From contig NZ_PJAU01000059.1 in NCBI RefSeq assembly GCF_002836255.1, positions 1 through 64,000 of the forward strand: DNA of 64,000 nt, in the 5' to 3' direction. Source of the DNA: Colwellia sp. 75C3. GTDB taxonomy: Bacteria > Pseudomonadota > Gammaproteobacteria > Enterobacterales > Alteromonadaceae. The notes below the pieces were generated by a model. That model did no database searches. It had not been told where the DNA came from and saw only the letters and a program-made list of their open reading frames with translations. Numbering within the stretch: the first letter of the stretch is position 1; the number at the start of each line of letters is the position of its first letter. The translations under genes and the position numbers were made by a program. Shown here in pieces: positions 8,166 to 18,989 of this stretch.

Positions 8166-9254
8166 CTATTCTGGAGCAGTAATCAAATCGTTTATTCTTG
8201 CTGGTTTCTGGGTATTAAGAATAAGTGCCATACTTGCTTTTTGGTACACTTTAAAAACCATTAATTCACCTAATTGCTCTTCTGGCATTTTATAATCACT
8301 ACCCGTTATCTTATTCCAACGAGACGTTTCTATACTATAGGCAGGACCATTGCCGGTATCAACAACGGCAGGACTTGTTCGCTTTATCGCCATAACATCA
8401 CCGACAGTAACGTCATGCTCAAAACCACGGTTAATCATAACTACTTCAAGCTTGGCAAATTCACGGCCATTGCTAGTTGCCTTAATAATAGCGCCACGTA
8501 GGGATGAATTAGCAGCTTTCATAGGAAAAACAGCTGGTAACAATTGTCCTTCATTAACTGGTACTACATAGTGTCCAGCATGAATCTCTCTTTTCACAGA
8601 GCCAACATTCATCGTTGAAGGTACATCATCTTCGATATCACCGCGCTTTATTACCTGTCCGGTACCAACTAGATTGACATAAAAACCTAAAGAATCGCCT
8701 GTTTCAGGATCAAAAATTTCTTCACCTTTATCATAAATGGCGTAACTGTGAGCAAGCTCTAAATCCGCATTAACATAAACTTTGAAGTCATTCGTTGTCA
8801 TTCTGTAGCCTTCATCACTACCAATAATATAAGGCAATGCTTCTAACTCATCTTCTGTAAATAAATTGTCATATCTAATAAAGGGTGCAATCACTTCTAG
8901 TGGTAATAAAGTAATGGAAGAATCTTTAGTCTTTTCTTGGCGAATCTTAGGTGACCATTTATAGCTTGGTTTTACTGGCTCTACCACAAGCATTGGTTCA
9001 CCATTTTCATCAAAGACAAGCTTTAAAATATCACCTGGATAAATTAAGTGCGGGTTATTAACTTCTGGATTTAAACGCCATAACTTAGGCCATAACCAAG
9101 GTTGATCAAGAAATAGCGCTGAAATATCCCATAACGTATCACCTTTAACTACTGTATGTGTTTTAGGTGCATCATCATTAAGCTTTATCTGGTCGGCAAG
9201 TACTACCAATGGACAAGACAGTAAAGATAGCGAGAGTATTATTTTTTTAAGCAT
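8166..9254 (-). CDS. LysM-domain secreted protein
   Basis: A 362-residue exported protein. A signal peptide (MLKKIILSLSLLSCPLVVLA) is followed by one LysM peptidoglycan-binding domain at about residues 33-80, with the hallmark VKGDTLWDIS and a second half ending YPGDILKL. The remaining 280 residues are soluble and unassigned. The ATG at 9254 is preferred to the one three codons upstream because AAGGA sits nine bases before it. Genes of this type lie beside def and dprA in many marine gammaproteobacteria. It probably acts at the cell wall; no catalytic domain is visible. Confidence 0.8.
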   Translation of the reverse strand: MLKKIILSLSLLSCPLVVLADQIKLNDDAPKTHTVVKGDTLWDISALFLDQPWLWPKLWRLNPEVNNPHLIYPGDILKLVFDENGEPMLVVEPVKPSYKWSPKIRQEKTKDSSITLLPLEVIAPFIRYDNLFTEDELEALPYIIGSDEGYRMTTNDFKVYVNADLELAHSYAIYDKGEEIFDPETGDSLGFYVNLVGTGQVIKRGDIEDDVPSTMNVGSVKREIHAGHYVVPVNEGQLLPAVFPMKAANSSLRGAIIKATSNGREFAKLEVVMINRGFEHDVTVGDVMAIKRTSPAVVDTGNGPAYSIETSRWNKITGSDYKMPEEQLGELMVFKVYQKASMALILNTQKPARINDLITAPE

Positions 9255-9408
9255 GGAGCTCATTCCTTTTCGTGCTTACTGCTGTAACGCACTATAAATA
9301 TTGGTTATATCGAGTGACTTAAAAATGCAGGTTTCAGTTACAGTTACTTGAGTATATAATTAAAACATAACATTCTAGATGAATTATCGCTAATTCTTTT
9401 AACAAAAT

Positions 9409-9921
9409 ATGACTATTTTAACTGTATTACGTTTTCCCGATCCGCGTTTAAGAACAAAAGCGCAGTCCCTTACTGATATTACTGATGCAACGGCTATGAT
9501 TATAGACGATATGTTGGCAACTATGTATGAAGAAAAAGGCGTCGGTCTGGCCGCTACCCAAGTCGATATTCATCAACGTATTGTTGTAATGGATACTTCT
9601 GAAGATAACGATCAGCCCTTAGTCTTTATCAACCCTGAAATTATAGCTACTAGTGACGAAACATCCATCAATGAAGAAGGTTGTTTATCTGTTCCTGGCA
9701 CTTATGCCAAAGTAGATCGTCATGATGCATGTACGGTAAAAGCACTTGATCGACAGGGTAAAGAATTCACATTAAACGCCACTGAATTGCAAAGTATTTG
9801 TATACAACATGAACTTGACCACTTAAACGGTGTTTTGTTTGTTGATTACCTATCCCCGCTAAAGCGTCAACGTATTCAAAAAAAGCTTGAAAAAGAAGCT
9901 AGACTTGAAAAAAATCAGTAA
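9409..9921 (+). CDS. def: Peptide deformylase
   Basis: Removes the N-terminal formyl group from nascent proteins using a metal ion, usually iron. The 170 residues carry all three family motifs: GVGLAATQ (about 44-51), EGCLSVP with metal ligand Cys92, and HELDH with ligands His134 and His138 and catalytic Glu135. It is the first gene of a rightward operon with fmt, the enzyme that adds the formyl group to initiator tRNA, 32 bases downstream. Confidence 0.96.
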   Translation: MTILTVLRFPDPRLRTKAQSLTDITDATAMIIDDMLATMYEEKGVGLAATQVDIHQRIVVMDTSEDNDQPLVFINPEIIATSDETSINEEGCLSVPGTYAKVDRHDACTVKALDRQGKEFTLNATELQSICIQHELDHLNGVLFVDYLSPLKRQRIQKKLEKEARLEKNQ

Positions 9922-9953
9922 GTACTTACTCACTTACAATAATAGGAATTCCT

Positions 9954-10949
9954 TTGGCTACTCCATTAAATATCATCTTTGCAGGCACTCCTGACTTTGC
10001 AGCACAACATTTAGCCGCGTTAATTCACGCTAAACATAATGTTATTGCCGTTTATTGCCCGCCAGACAAACCAGCAGGTCGCGGTAAAAGACTAACCGCT
10101 TGCGCAACAAAGCTACTCGCACTAGAGCACAACATTATTGTTGAGCAGCCTATTAATTTTAAGAGTGAAGAAGACCAACAGCAATTAGCTCAATATAATG
10201 CGGATATCATGGTTGTCGTTGCTTATGGCCTATTATTACCTGAAGTAGTTTTAAGTGCTCCACGTTTAGGTTGTATTAATGTACACGGTTCAATTTTACC
10301 TAAGTGGCGTGGTGCTGCACCTATACAGCGATCACTTGAAGCGGGTGATAAAAAAACAGGTGTCACTATCATGCAAATGGATAAAGGTTTAGATACTGGC
10401 GACATGATATTAAAAACCGAGTGTGACATAGAGATTACCGATACTAGTGCTAGCCTTTATGAAAAACTCGCCAACCTTGGCCCAACAGCGTTAGTAGAAA
10501 CACTCACATTGATGGCTTTGCCTAATTATCAAGCCAGTGATCACAATATTGCTCAAGATAATGAATTAGCCACTTACGCCAAGAAACTAGATAAAGCTGA
10601 AGCAGAACTTAATTGGCAACTTAGTGCCACCGAACTGCACCGCAAAGTTAGAGCATACATCCCTTGGCCGGTATCTCAATTTACCTTCACTGAGTCAGAG
10701 ACTGAATCGGAAGGTAAGCAACATAGATTACGAGTCTGGCAAGCATCCGTTCAAGAATATCAAGGCAATGCAGTTCCTGGCACTATAATAAAAGCAGACA
10801 AAGAAGGTATCGATGTAGCAACAACTGATGGTTGCTTACGCCTAGAAGTTATTCAACTTCCTGGAAAAAAAGCATTGGCCGTGAAAGATATCCTTAATGG
10901 TCGCAGCGATTGGTTCGTTGTTGGCAGTCCTATAAATAAGCTTGGTTAA
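9954..10949 (+). CDS. fmt: Methionyl-tRNA formyltransferase
   Basis: Formylates Met-tRNA(fMet) with 10-formyltetrahydrofolate for translation initiation. The 331 residues contain the N-terminal [14 protein letters not shown] segment, the catalytic triad region (Asn109, His111 in [10 protein letters not shown], Asp147 in GLDTGD) and a C-terminal OB-like tRNA-binding domain. The start is a TTG at 9954. No in-frame ATG fits the conserved N-terminus, and AGGA lies a few bases upstream. It is between def and rsmB in one operon. Confidence 0.95.
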   Translation: MATPLNIIFAGTPDFAAQHLAALIHAKHNVIAVYCPPDKPAGRGKRLTACATKLLALEHNIIVEQPINFKSEEDQQQLAQYNADIMVVVAYGLLLPEVVLSAPRLGCINVHGSILPKWRGAAPIQRSLEAGDKKTGVTIMQMDKGLDTGDMILKTECDIEITDTSASLYEKLANLGPTALVETLTLMALPNYQASDHNIAQDNELATYAKKLDKAEAELNWQLSATELHRKVRAYIPWPVSQFTFTESETESEGKQHRLRVWQASVQEYQGNAVPGTIIKADKEGIDVATTDGCLRLEVIQLPGKKALAVKDILNGRSDWFVVGSPINKLG

Positions 10950-10955
10950 TAAAAA

Positions 10956-12278
10956 ATGATAATTAATATTAGAGCTCTTGCAGCAAAATGTTGTTACGCC
11001 GTTATAGATCAAGGGCGAAGCTTAAGTGACGAACTACCAAAACAACAAGATAAACTGATAGGTAAAGATAAGGGCTTGCTGCAAGAAATTTGCTATGGCG
11101 TACTTCGCTATCTCCCTGAATTAGAAAACGATGTCAGTCAATTAGTACAAAAGCCTATAAAGGGAAAGCAGAGAGTCTTTCATTTTTTGCTTTTAGTGGG
11201 GGTTTATCAAATAAGATATATGCGTATACCTGACCACGCAGCGGTGAGTGAAACGGTAGCAGCAACAAAAACGTTAAAAAATGACCATATGAAAGGGTTG
11301 GTTAATGCTGTGCTTAGAGGTTTTTTACGTACTTTGGAAGCAGAAAGTAAACAAGACAACAAAACAGATAAAAAGATACCTGACCCAATAAAATACAATC
11401 ATCCAGGTTGGTTTATTAAAAAAATACAACATGCTTACCCTGATCAATGGCAAGCGATACTCGATGCAAATCAGCAAAAGCCGCCAATGTGGTTGCGAAC
11501 CAATCAGCAACACCATACTAGTGAGCAATATCAGGCGCTACTTATTGAGGCAGATATTGAAATTGCCAATATTGAACCACACTCCCAGGCCATTGCACTT
11601 GCTAAACCACTCGATGTCGCTCATTTACCCGGATTTGATGACGGCTGGGTTTCAGTACAAGATGGTGCAGCACAACAAGCAGCACGTTTACTCGATTGCC
11701 AACCCAATGATGTTGTACTAGATTGCTGTGCAGCACCCGGTGGTAAAACCTGCCATATCCTTGAGAAAACGCCTGATATTGCCTCAATGACTGCAATAGA
11801 CATTGAAGAAGGTCGTCTTACTCGCGTTCATGAAAATTTAGATCGCTTAAATCTAACCGCTGAAGTAATTACTGCAGACGCAGCTACCCAAGAGTGGTGG
11901 TCTGGCGAACAATTTGACCGTATACTACTTGATGCGCCCTGCTCTGGAACTGGCGTTATTCGCCGTCATCCTGATATAAAATGGTTACGTAAAGCCGACG
12001 ATATTGATAAGTTAGTCGTATTGCAGCAGCAGATTCTTGACAACATTTGGTCAATGCTCAAACCAGGCGGTACCTTACTTTATGCAACCTGTAGTGTTTT
12101 ACCTGAAGAAAACAGTCTGCAAATATCTCGCTTTATAGAGCAAAATCAAGACGTACAATTAATTGCCATTAACAGTAATAACCCTGATACTGATGAAAAT
12201 GCAATAGGTTGGCAATTATTACCTGATGCTGAAAACATGGACGGCTTTTATTACGCCAAATTGTTAAAACTAAAATAA
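10956..12278 (+). CDS. rsmB: 16S rRNA m5C967 methyltransferase RsmB
   Basis: Uses S-adenosylmethionine to methylate C967 of 16S rRNA. The 440 residues consist of an N-terminal NusB-like RNA-binding domain (about 1-140) and a C-terminal Rossmann methyltransferase domain. SAM motif LDCCAAPGGKT is near residue 250. The two cysteines of the NSUN-type mechanism are at about 329 (LDAPCSGTG) and 379 (YATCS). It starts six bases after fmt. Confidence 0.95.
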   Translation: MIINIRALAAKCCYAVIDQGRSLSDELPKQQDKLIGKDKGLLQEICYGVLRYLPELENDVSQLVQKPIKGKQRVFHFLLLVGVYQIRYMRIPDHAAVSETVAATKTLKNDHMKGLVNAVLRGFLRTLEAESKQDNKTDKKIPDPIKYNHPGWFIKKIQHAYPDQWQAILDANQQKPPMWLRTNQQHHTSEQYQALLIEADIEIANIEPHSQAIALAKPLDVAHLPGFDDGWVSVQDGAAQQAARLLDCQPNDVVLDCCAAPGGKTCHILEKTPDIASMTAIDIEEGRLTRVHENLDRLNLTAEVITADAATQEWWSGEQFDRILLDAPCSGTGVIRRHPDIKWLRKADDIDKLVVLQQQILDNIWSMLKPGGTLLYATCSVLPEENSLQISRFIEQNQDVQLIAINSNNPDTDENAIGWQLLPDAENMDGFYYAKLLKLK

Positions 12279-12307
12279 TATAAACAACAAAAGCAGAAAA
12301 GTAATAC

Positions 12308-13684
12308 ATGAAAATAATCATAGTGGGTGCAGGACAAGTTGGCGGTACGTTAGCTGAAAACCTTGTTGGTGAAAACAACGATATTTCTGTAGTAGACATA
12401 GATGGTGAAAAGCTACGTGAACTGCAAGACAAAATGGATTTACAAGTCGTTACTGGTCAAGGTTGTCACCCCGATGTATTAAAAAGTGCTGGCGCTGAAG
12501 ATGCTGACATGGTTATTGCGGTGACTAGTGACGATGCCACCAATATGATCACATGCCAAATATGTTCTTCACTATTTAATACGCCGAAAAAGATTGCTCG
12601 TATCCGCTCGAATCAAATATTAAAATATTCAGAGCAACTTTTTCATAAAAAGCATATCCCTGTAGATCATGTTATTGCCCCTGAAGAATTAGTAACACGA
12701 GATATTGCTCGTCTAATTGATTACCCTGGTGCACTGCAAGTATTAGAATTTGCGCACGGAAAAGTGAGTCTGGTTGCAGTAAAAGCTTACTATGGTGGTT
12801 TACTTGTTGGTCACGCACTTTCAACATTAAGAGATCATATCCCTAATGTTGATACTCGCGTTGCGGCAATTTACCGAAATGGTAAGCCTATTCGTCCTCT
12901 TGGTACTACCGTAATTGAAGCTGACGATGAAGTTTTCTTCATCGCCGCGAGTATTCATATTCGTGCGGTGATGAATGAATTACAAAAATTAGAAGCCGCA
13001 TACAAGCGCATTATGATTGCCGGTGGCGGTAATATTGGTGCTGGTTTAGCAAGAATTTTAGAAAAAAACCATCAAGTAAAGCTCATTGAACGTTCACCAA
13101 AACGTGCGGAACAATTAACTTCTGAGCTCAATGATACCTTAGTTTTCGCTGGTGACTCTTCCGACCAAGAATTACTCACAGAAGAGAATATTGATCAATT
13201 TGATATTTTTATCGCGGTTACCAATGATGACGAAGCTAATATCATGTCGTCACTACTCGCTAAAAAACTTGGCGTTCGTAAAACCATGGTACTTATCCAA
13301 CGAGATGCCTACATTGATTTAGTACAAGGCAGTACTATTGATATTGCGATATCACCACAGCAAGCCACTATCTCTGCATTATTAACACACGTTAGACGTG
13401 GTGCTATCGATAACGTTTATAGTCTACGCGGCGGCGCAGCTGAAGCCATTGAAATTGTTGCTAAGGGTGACGAGAAATCATCCAAAGTTGTTGGTCGCTC
13501 AATCAAAAACATTAAACTACCACCGGGTGCGACTATCGGTGCAGTTGTCCGAGGTAGTGAAGTCTTAATCGCTCATTCAAACACCTTAATTCATGAAGAA
13601 GATCACGTTATTCTATTTTTAGTGAATAAACGCTATATTAGCGATATAGAAAAGCTGTTCCAAGTGAGCGCCATTTACTTCTAG
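12308..13684 (+). CDS. trkA: Trk potassium uptake regulatory subunit TrkA
   Basis: Peripheral membrane protein that gates the TrkH potassium channel in response to nucleotides. The 458 residues contain two RCK units, each an NAD-binding Rossmann fold plus a TrkA-C domain. The first starts with [16 protein letters not shown] at the N-terminus; the second starts with [16 protein letters not shown] near residue 236. It closes the def-fmt-rsmB-trkA block. The partner trkH is 3.2 kb downstream on the opposite strand. Confidence 0.96.
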   Translation: MKIIIVGAGQVGGTLAENLVGENNDISVVDIDGEKLRELQDKMDLQVVTGQGCHPDVLKSAGAEDADMVIAVTSDDATNMITCQICSSLFNTPKKIARIRSNQILKYSEQLFHKKHIPVDHVIAPEELVTRDIARLIDYPGALQVLEFAHGKVSLVAVKAYYGGLLVGHALSTLRDHIPNVDTRVAAIYRNGKPIRPLGTTVIEADDEVFFIAASIHIRAVMNELQKLEAAYKRIMIAGGGNIGAGLARILEKNHQVKLIERSPKRAEQLTSELNDTLVFAGDSSDQELLTEENIDQFDIFIAVTNDDEANIMSSLLAKKLGVRKTMVLIQRDAYIDLVQGSTIDIAISPQQATISALLTHVRRGAIDNVYSLRGGAAEAIEIVAKGDEKSSKVVGRSIKNIKLPPGATIGAVVRGSEVLIAHSNTLIHEEDHVILFLVNKRYISDIEKLFQVSAIYF

Positions 13685-13828
13685 TCCTTTTGAAATAACT
13701 ACTTACAGCTAATTACTTACCTTACAATTGATTAGCTGTAATAATCCCGTTCCTGTCACACAGTCTTTAAAGTGAGAGTTATCACTCTCGTTTCAAATAA
13801 TAAAAAATAATAATTTAAAAGGATTTTA

Positions 13829-16780
13829 ATGAAAATATCAAAGGTATTTACCGCTATTACTTTTGCGCTTTCGAGTGTAGCTTTTACCACTCAAGCAGAA
13901 CTTGCTGATAGTACTCAAGATTGGCAAACGTTTGAAACTGAAAATTTCCGTGTGCATTTCACCCCTGAATATCGTCAATGGGCCTTATCCAGTGCGCGAG
14001 AAATGGAAGTTGTCCGTCAATTAATCAAAGATCAACAAGGCCGAGTGCTCACAGAAAAAGTAGATACCTTTATTATTGACCCATATAACGCGGCAAACGG
14101 TTTTGCCGTACCACTTAGCCATAAGCCTTATATGGCTCTTTTCGCAACACCAGCACAATCAGATACTGTTATTTCAAGTTCAACGGGTTGGCAGCAACTT
14201 TTAGTACTACATGAGTATGTGCATCTAGTACATCTAGCTCAAAAAAGTCGAAGTAATTGGCGAAATAATGTTGCCAATTGGTATGATGTTTTTGATGCGA
14301 GTCAGATAAATGGTGAACGATGGGTTAGTGAGGGGTATGCAACATTACTCGAATCGAGATTAACCGGTCGAGGTCGCTTATTCAACAATCAAATTGAAGC
14401 CATTATTCAAAAGTTTGCGCGACAAGGCGCAATGCCATCTTACAAAGAACTCAGTGTTGCTAATGACAATTTTATGTCTGGCTCTATGGCTTACCTTGTT
14501 GGTGTGCGTTATTTAAAGTGGTTAGAAGATAATTATGGCGTAGATACACTGGATGCCGTTTGGACTCGTTGGTCTGCCGTTGAACAACGAGACTTTGAAG
14601 CGGCTTTTAAAGGTGTTTTCCCTGATACTGCCAAAAACCTTTATCAACGTTTCGTTGCTGAATACACTTTCAATGCCATGAAACATGAAGTTAAACTCGG
14701 TAAAAATAGCAATGCGGATAATCGCTCAGCATTATGGTTAGATTTATCTGATTATATTAGTGGTCCAAGTTTAAGCCCACAAGGCGATTACCTTGCTATC
14801 GTTGAAACACAAAGAACTGATGAAGGAAAAATCACTAAGTTAAATGTATATAAGACTAGCGAAAACACAAAAAAGGCAGAAGAGTTTACTAAAGATAACA
14901 AAGAGTTATTGGAAGAAGATCCTCAAGATATTGTAGATAAAGCGCCGAGTGTTTTTAAAAGAGAAGTGGCCTACACATTAAATCAAAAAAACAATCGTGG
15001 TATTAATAACCCTCGCTGGCTTGATAAGGATACCCTTATATATGGTTCAGCGACCTTAGCTAGTGTAAATAGCCTTCATCAAGATCTGTTTTCTTGGCAT
15101 TTGCCTACAAATACCGTAAAGCAATTGACTAAAAGCGCAAATATTCGTCGTTTTGATATCAGTAATGATGGCCAATATATTATTGCTGAACGTAATCGAT
15201 TTGGTTATTCTCAATTAGTAAAAGTAAGCTTATCCCCTTCATCAATCGGACAAATTACTGCTGAATTAACGCAAAAAAGCCTTGAGCACGTTTACGATTT
15301 CCCACGACTTCGCCCTACTTCTGATGGTAAACCTTCAGATAGTTTTGCTTATGTTAGCTCAACTTTAAATAATAAATGGCAGTTAAAAGTTCGTCAGCTA
15401 AGTGACGGTCAAGAAACAATTATTCCACTCCCAGAAAACTACCAATTTCTTTCTTTTCCTGAATGGTCTAAAGATGGAGAGGCATTGTATTTTGTCGCTG
15501 GCTTAGACAGTGCAACACGCATATATAAGTATGATTTTACGACTGAAGATTTATCGTCTATCACCTTAGGTGAACAGGTTGTTACCTGGCCTATGGTTCA
15601 GAAGGATAATAAACTACTGCACTTGGCGATTAATTCTGAGGGCTCAGATGTTTTTCAATTAGATTTAACCAAAGCTAATAAACAACTTATTACCGATACA
15701 ACAACGAGTTCGGCAATGACCGTTGAGTTAGCTGACAAGTTAAAACTAGCCAAAGCAACTGTCCATATTGATGAGAGTATTGGTGAACAATCAACCTATG
15801 GCATAGGTCCACAACAGGGTACCATAACCTTAGCAGAGAGCTATTATTCTGCCAGTAGCAGTATGTTAGAAGTCGGTTACAAGTCTGGCGATGTACTTTC
15901 TCGTTTTGACTGGCAAGTAAACCTCAGCCAAGATGTTTTCAGCAATATTATCTCTGGTGCATCAGGGGTTGTTCGCTGGCAGGGATGGCCTGTTAAATTA
16001 CTTGCACACAGTTACGTATTCAACTTAAAAATAGATCAACAAGATAGTGATGCATTATCTTTGGGTAAAACAACTGAAAAAGGGCTGTTATTTGAGGCTC
16101 GCTATCCATATAACGTAGAAACACTTTCTGTCGATGTATTTGTACAAGCGCAAGCTTCACAATTTGAAAACAGCCAACATGTTGATTTTTCTAGCCAGTC
16201 TTTTTCCCTCGGTATTGAACAAAGTTGGTCTCATGACCAACAGAGCTGGGGTATTTCGCAAATGATTAACGCCCAAGTAATTGGTGCCCAAGATGATCAA
16301 GCCGATGCAGGCATTAGTGGTAATGGCAATGATGGTAGTTACACGGGTAGTAATGGTCTAGTAAACCTCAGTGCGCATATAAAAAGCTTTAGCTTAGGTT
16401 TTAACTATCTTTGGGCACAACGTTCTGAAGATGCTGGCGATATACTTAGCTTAGGTGGTTACGCTTCTACACTCATTCAAGACAAAGCGCATCTCAATAA
16501 GCAGTTAGCGCCCGAGTTGGCTTTTTATCGTCAAACAGGTAATGACTATCAAGCCTATCAAGCCTATATACCATTAGGGATTGTTGAAGTGTTTTATACT
16601 CGACATGAAATGGCTGAACGAGACATTATTGATAGTTACGGCGTTAAAGGGTCTATCAATAACGACTTTGGTTTTACTGGGGTCACTAATTTAGCGATTA
16701 ATTATGGTATTGCACAAGTTAACCCCGAGAATGAGAGTTCTGATACTCAAGGTTGGCTTGCCTTTAGTTACCAGTGGTAA
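13829..16780 (+). CDS. Secreted gluzincin-like metallopeptidase with propeller and outer-membrane barrel
   Basis: A 983-residue envelope protein. A signal peptide of about 23 residues ends in TQA. The next 250 residues look like a zinc peptidase: HEYVH at 128-132, and WVSEGYA with a possible third ligand Glu168, spaced as in gluzincins of the peptidase-MA type. Residues of roughly 300-630 contain repeated segments like those of TolB/PD40 beta-propellers (LSPQGDYLAI, ISNDGQYII, WSKDGEALYFVAG). The last 300 residues look like a beta-barrel and end in FSYQW, an aromatic C-terminus suited to outer-membrane insertion. AAAGGA precedes the ATG. It stands alone between trkA and trkH. The substrate is unknown; the domain reading is by eye. 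Confidence 0.75.
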   Translation: MKISKVFTAITFALSSVAFTTQAELADSTQDWQTFETENFRVHFTPEYRQWALSSAREMEVVRQLIKDQQGRVLTEKVDTFIIDPYNAANGFAVPLSHKPYMALFATPAQSDTVISSSTGWQQLLVLHEYVHLVHLAQKSRSNWRNNVANWYDVFDASQINGERWVSEGYATLLESRLTGRGRLFNNQIEAIIQKFARQGAMPSYKELSVANDNFMSGSMAYLVGVRYLKWLEDNYGVDTLDAVWTRWSAVEQRDFEAAFKGVFPDTAKNLYQRFVAEYTFNAMKHEVKLGKNSNADNRSALWLDLSDYISGPSLSPQGDYLAIVETQRTDEGKITKLNVYKTSENTKKAEEFTKDNKELLEEDPQDIVDKAPSVFKREVAYTLNQKNNRGINNPRWLDKDTLIYGSATLASVNSLHQDLFSWHLPTNTVKQLTKSANIRRFDISNDGQYIIAERNRFGYSQLVKVSLSPSSIGQITAELTQKSLEHVYDFPRLRPTSDGKPSDSFAYVSSTLNNKWQLKVRQLSDGQETIIPLPENYQFLSFPEWSKDGEALYFVAGLDSATRIYKYDFTTEDLSSITLGEQVVTWPMVQKDNKLLHLAINSEGSDVFQLDLTKANKQLITDTTTSSAMTVELADKLKLAKATVHIDESIGEQSTYGIGPQQGTITLAESYYSASSSMLEVGYKSGDVLSRFDWQVNLSQDVFSNIISGASGVVRWQGWPVKLLAHSYVFNLKIDQQDSDALSLGKTTEKGLLFEARYPYNVETLSVDVFVQAQASQFENSQHVDFSSQSFSLGIEQSWSHDQQSWGISQMINAQVIGAQDDQADAGISGNGNDGSYTGSNGLVNLSAHIKSFSLGFNYLWAQRSEDAGDILSLGGYASTLIQDKAHLNKQLAPELAFYRQTGNDYQAYQAYIPLGIVEVFYTRHEMAERDIIDSYGVKGSINNDFGFTGVTNLAINYGIAQVNPENESSDTQGWLAFSYQW

Positions 16781-16870
16781 TTATACCAATTCAATTGATC
16801 ACCTAACCATTGGATAGATTGGTGGACTTATGAAGTTGTACATACCTATTTAATTATATGTCTGTACAAC

Positions 16871-18322
16871 TCATGAACGCCAGAAGGCTGGAGTAAACAA
16901 AACTAACAGCGTAAAAATCTCTAAACGACCAAATAACATTGCCATGATTAATACCCACTTACTCATATCATTAATCGATGAAAAGTTAGCAGCAACCTCA
17001 CCTAAGCCAGGGCCAAGGTTATTAATACAAGCAGCAACCGCGGTGAATGCCGTAATGTCGTCCATACCTGCGGCAAGTAGTAATAACATACAAATAACAA
17101 ACACTGCAGCATATGCAGAGAAGAATCCCCATACCGCTTCAACAATACGATCTGGTAAAACTTTTCGACCTAATTTGATACTAAATATAGCTCTGGGATG
17201 TACTAGCTTGTTGAGTTCTCGAAGGCCTTGTAAATAGAGTAATACCACCCTAACTACCTTCATTCCGCCACCGGTACTACCCGCACAACCACCTATGAAA
17301 CTTGAAAAAATAAGCAGCATAGGTAATAACGTTGGCCAATCCGCAAATGATGTTGTGGTAAAACCTGCCGTTGTACTAATAGATACAGCTTGAAATAGTG
17401 CTTGATCTAATGCTTGGTCTGCATCTTGATAAGTACCTGTACTTAATAAGACGGTAAAACAAATCAAAACCAGTACGATTTGAATACCAATAAAAACTTT
17501 GAACTCAGGGTCGAAGAAATAATTTTTTAGTGATTTACTTTGTACCGCAGCATAGTGCAATGCAAAGTTCACCCCTGCAATCAATAAGAATGTGACACAA
17601 ACTAAGTTAATTGCGGGGCTATTGAAATAGCCCATGCTGGCATCATGTGTTGAAAATCCACCAATGGCAATCGTTGAAAAGGCATGACAAATAGCATCAA
17701 ACCCAGACATACCCGCAAGCCAATAAGCGAGCGCACAAGCGATAGTTAACCCTAAATAGATATACCACAAATGTTTTGCGGTATCGGCAATACGAGGCGT
17801 CATTTTCGAATCTTTAACTGGGCCTGGTGTTTCAGCACGATATAGCTGCATACCACCAATACCAAGCATGGGTAATACCGCAACCGCTAACACAATGATA
17901 CCCATACCACCAAGCCACTGTAATTGCTGGCGATACCATAAGACCGCATGAGGTAAATCATCAATGTGATTTAGAATAGTGGCACCAGTGGTAGTTAATC
18001 CTGAAAACGATTCAAAAAAAGCATCTGTGGTGGATAAATTTGGCGTCTCTAATAACATCAGAGGAATAGCAGAGAAGCTAGCTAATACTAACCAAAAAAG
18101 TACAACAATCAAAAAGCCCTCCCTGGCTTTAAGATCAGTCTTTTCATAACGGTTAGGATACCACGCTAAAAACCCGGTACCGATACACCATAGAAAAGCG
18201 AGAATAAAAGGTAAACCACCACCATCGCGATAGACTAATGAAATTAATGCAGGAGGCAGCATGGTCACACTAAGTAGCCCAACCAACAAACCTAGAATTC
18301 GGATAATATTTTTATATTGCAC
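16871..18322 (-). CDS. trkH: Trk-type potassium uptake channel subunit TrkH
   Basis: Inner-membrane potassium translocation subunit that works with TrkA. The 483 residues are almost wholly hydrophobic and contain the four pore-loop repeats of the family, with selectivity-filter glycines in segments such as GLTTTGAT, IAIGGFSTH, STTAGFTTT and NNLGPGLG. It begins with a GTG codon; the N-terminal MQYKNIIRILGLLVGLL resembles other TrkH proteins. It is the last of the pepQ-yigZ-trkH series, the same order as in E. coli. Confidence 0.94.
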   Translation of the reverse strand: MQYKNIIRILGLLVGLLSVTMLPPALISLVYRDGGGLPFILAFLWCIGTGFLAWYPNRYEKTDLKAREGFLIVVLFWLVLASFSAIPLMLLETPNLSTTDAFFESFSGLTTTGATILNHIDDLPHAVLWYRQQLQWLGGMGIIVLAVAVLPMLGIGGMQLYRAETPGPVKDSKMTPRIADTAKHLWYIYLGLTIACALAYWLAGMSGFDAICHAFSTIAIGGFSTHDASMGYFNSPAINLVCVTFLLIAGVNFALHYAAVQSKSLKNYFFDPEFKVFIGIQIVLVLICFTVLLSTGTYQDADQALDQALFQAVSISTTAGFTTTSFADWPTLLPMLLIFSSFIGGCAGSTGGGMKVVRVVLLYLQGLRELNKLVHPRAIFSIKLGRKVLPDRIVEAVWGFFSAYAAVFVICMLLLLAAGMDDITAFTAVAACINNLGPGLGEVAANFSSINDMSKWVLIMAMLFGRLEIFTLLVLFTPAFWRS

Positions 18323-18343
18323 GTTTAATTTTTCTTATTCGGT

Positions 18344-18973
18344 TTATTGTTCGGTTTCTTGTTTGATAGCGGTTAACTGTAATTGTCCTGATGACAATGT
18401 GTTTAACTTATCCTGCATGAATACCAATTTCGCTATTGGAATAGTGAGTCTAAAAATGACTGTTTGTTGATAGTCCTGAGTGATAACTTGGCCTTCAACT
18501 TGCCTAAGCAAATGTAAAACATCATCAACTTGACTATATTGACATGCTAAGGTTTTGTGCACCATAGCTATTTTAATTTTTGACTGTAAAAAGGTTAATG
18601 CTTGGCGAACACTACCACCGTATGCTCTTTGTAAACCACCGGTACCTAATTTAGTACCACCAAAATACCGTACGACGATAGCACAAACATGACCAATGCC
18701 TCCGCCTTGTAATGCTATTAACATTGGTTTTCCAGCAGTTCCTGTCGGTTCTCCATCATCAGAAAAACCATAACCTTGACTATCATCAGCCGATTTTGTT
18801 AAAAAAGCATGGCAATGATGACTCGCTTGCGGGTGAAGTTGTTGCAGTTCTTTTAACATAGCTTTTGCTTGTGCTATATCATCACAGGGGCGTAAATAGC
18901 AGATAAAACGACTGCGGTTAATGATGGTTTCATCTTCAACATCATTAACCGCGATAGCGTAGGGTTTGGTCAC
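18344..18973 (-). CDS. yigZ: YigZ/IMPACT family protein
   Basis: A 209-residue cytoplasmic protein of the YigZ (UPF0029/IMPACT) family. The N-terminal domain carries the signature FSDDGEPTGTAGKPML and the following VVRYFGGTKLGTGGLQRAYG. The C-terminal domain is a ferredoxin-like fold. Eukaryotic IMPACT proteins act in translational control; the bacterial role is not settled. It starts with GTG 16 bases after the pepQ stop and ends 21 bases before trkH, so the three are likely cotranscribed. Confidence 0.9.
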   Translation of the reverse strand: MTKPYAIAVNDVEDETIINRSRFICYLRPCDDIAQAKAMLKELQQLHPQASHHCHAFLTKSADDSQGYGFSDDGEPTGTAGKPMLIALQGGGIGHVCAIVVRYFGGTKLGTGGLQRAYGGSVRQALTFLQSKIKIAMVHKTLACQYSQVDDVLHLLRQVEGQVITQDYQQTVIFRLTIPIAKLVFMQDKLNTLSSGQLQLTAIKQETEQ

Positions 18974-18989
18974 AATTACTATTACTTAT

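Noticed and set aside
16782..16868. Hairpin-like repeats between the metallopeptidase gene and trkH as a mobile repeat or terminator
   Set aside because: Short complementary pieces exist (GTTGTACA with TGTACAAC) but there is no T run and no second copy in the window to show a repeat family.
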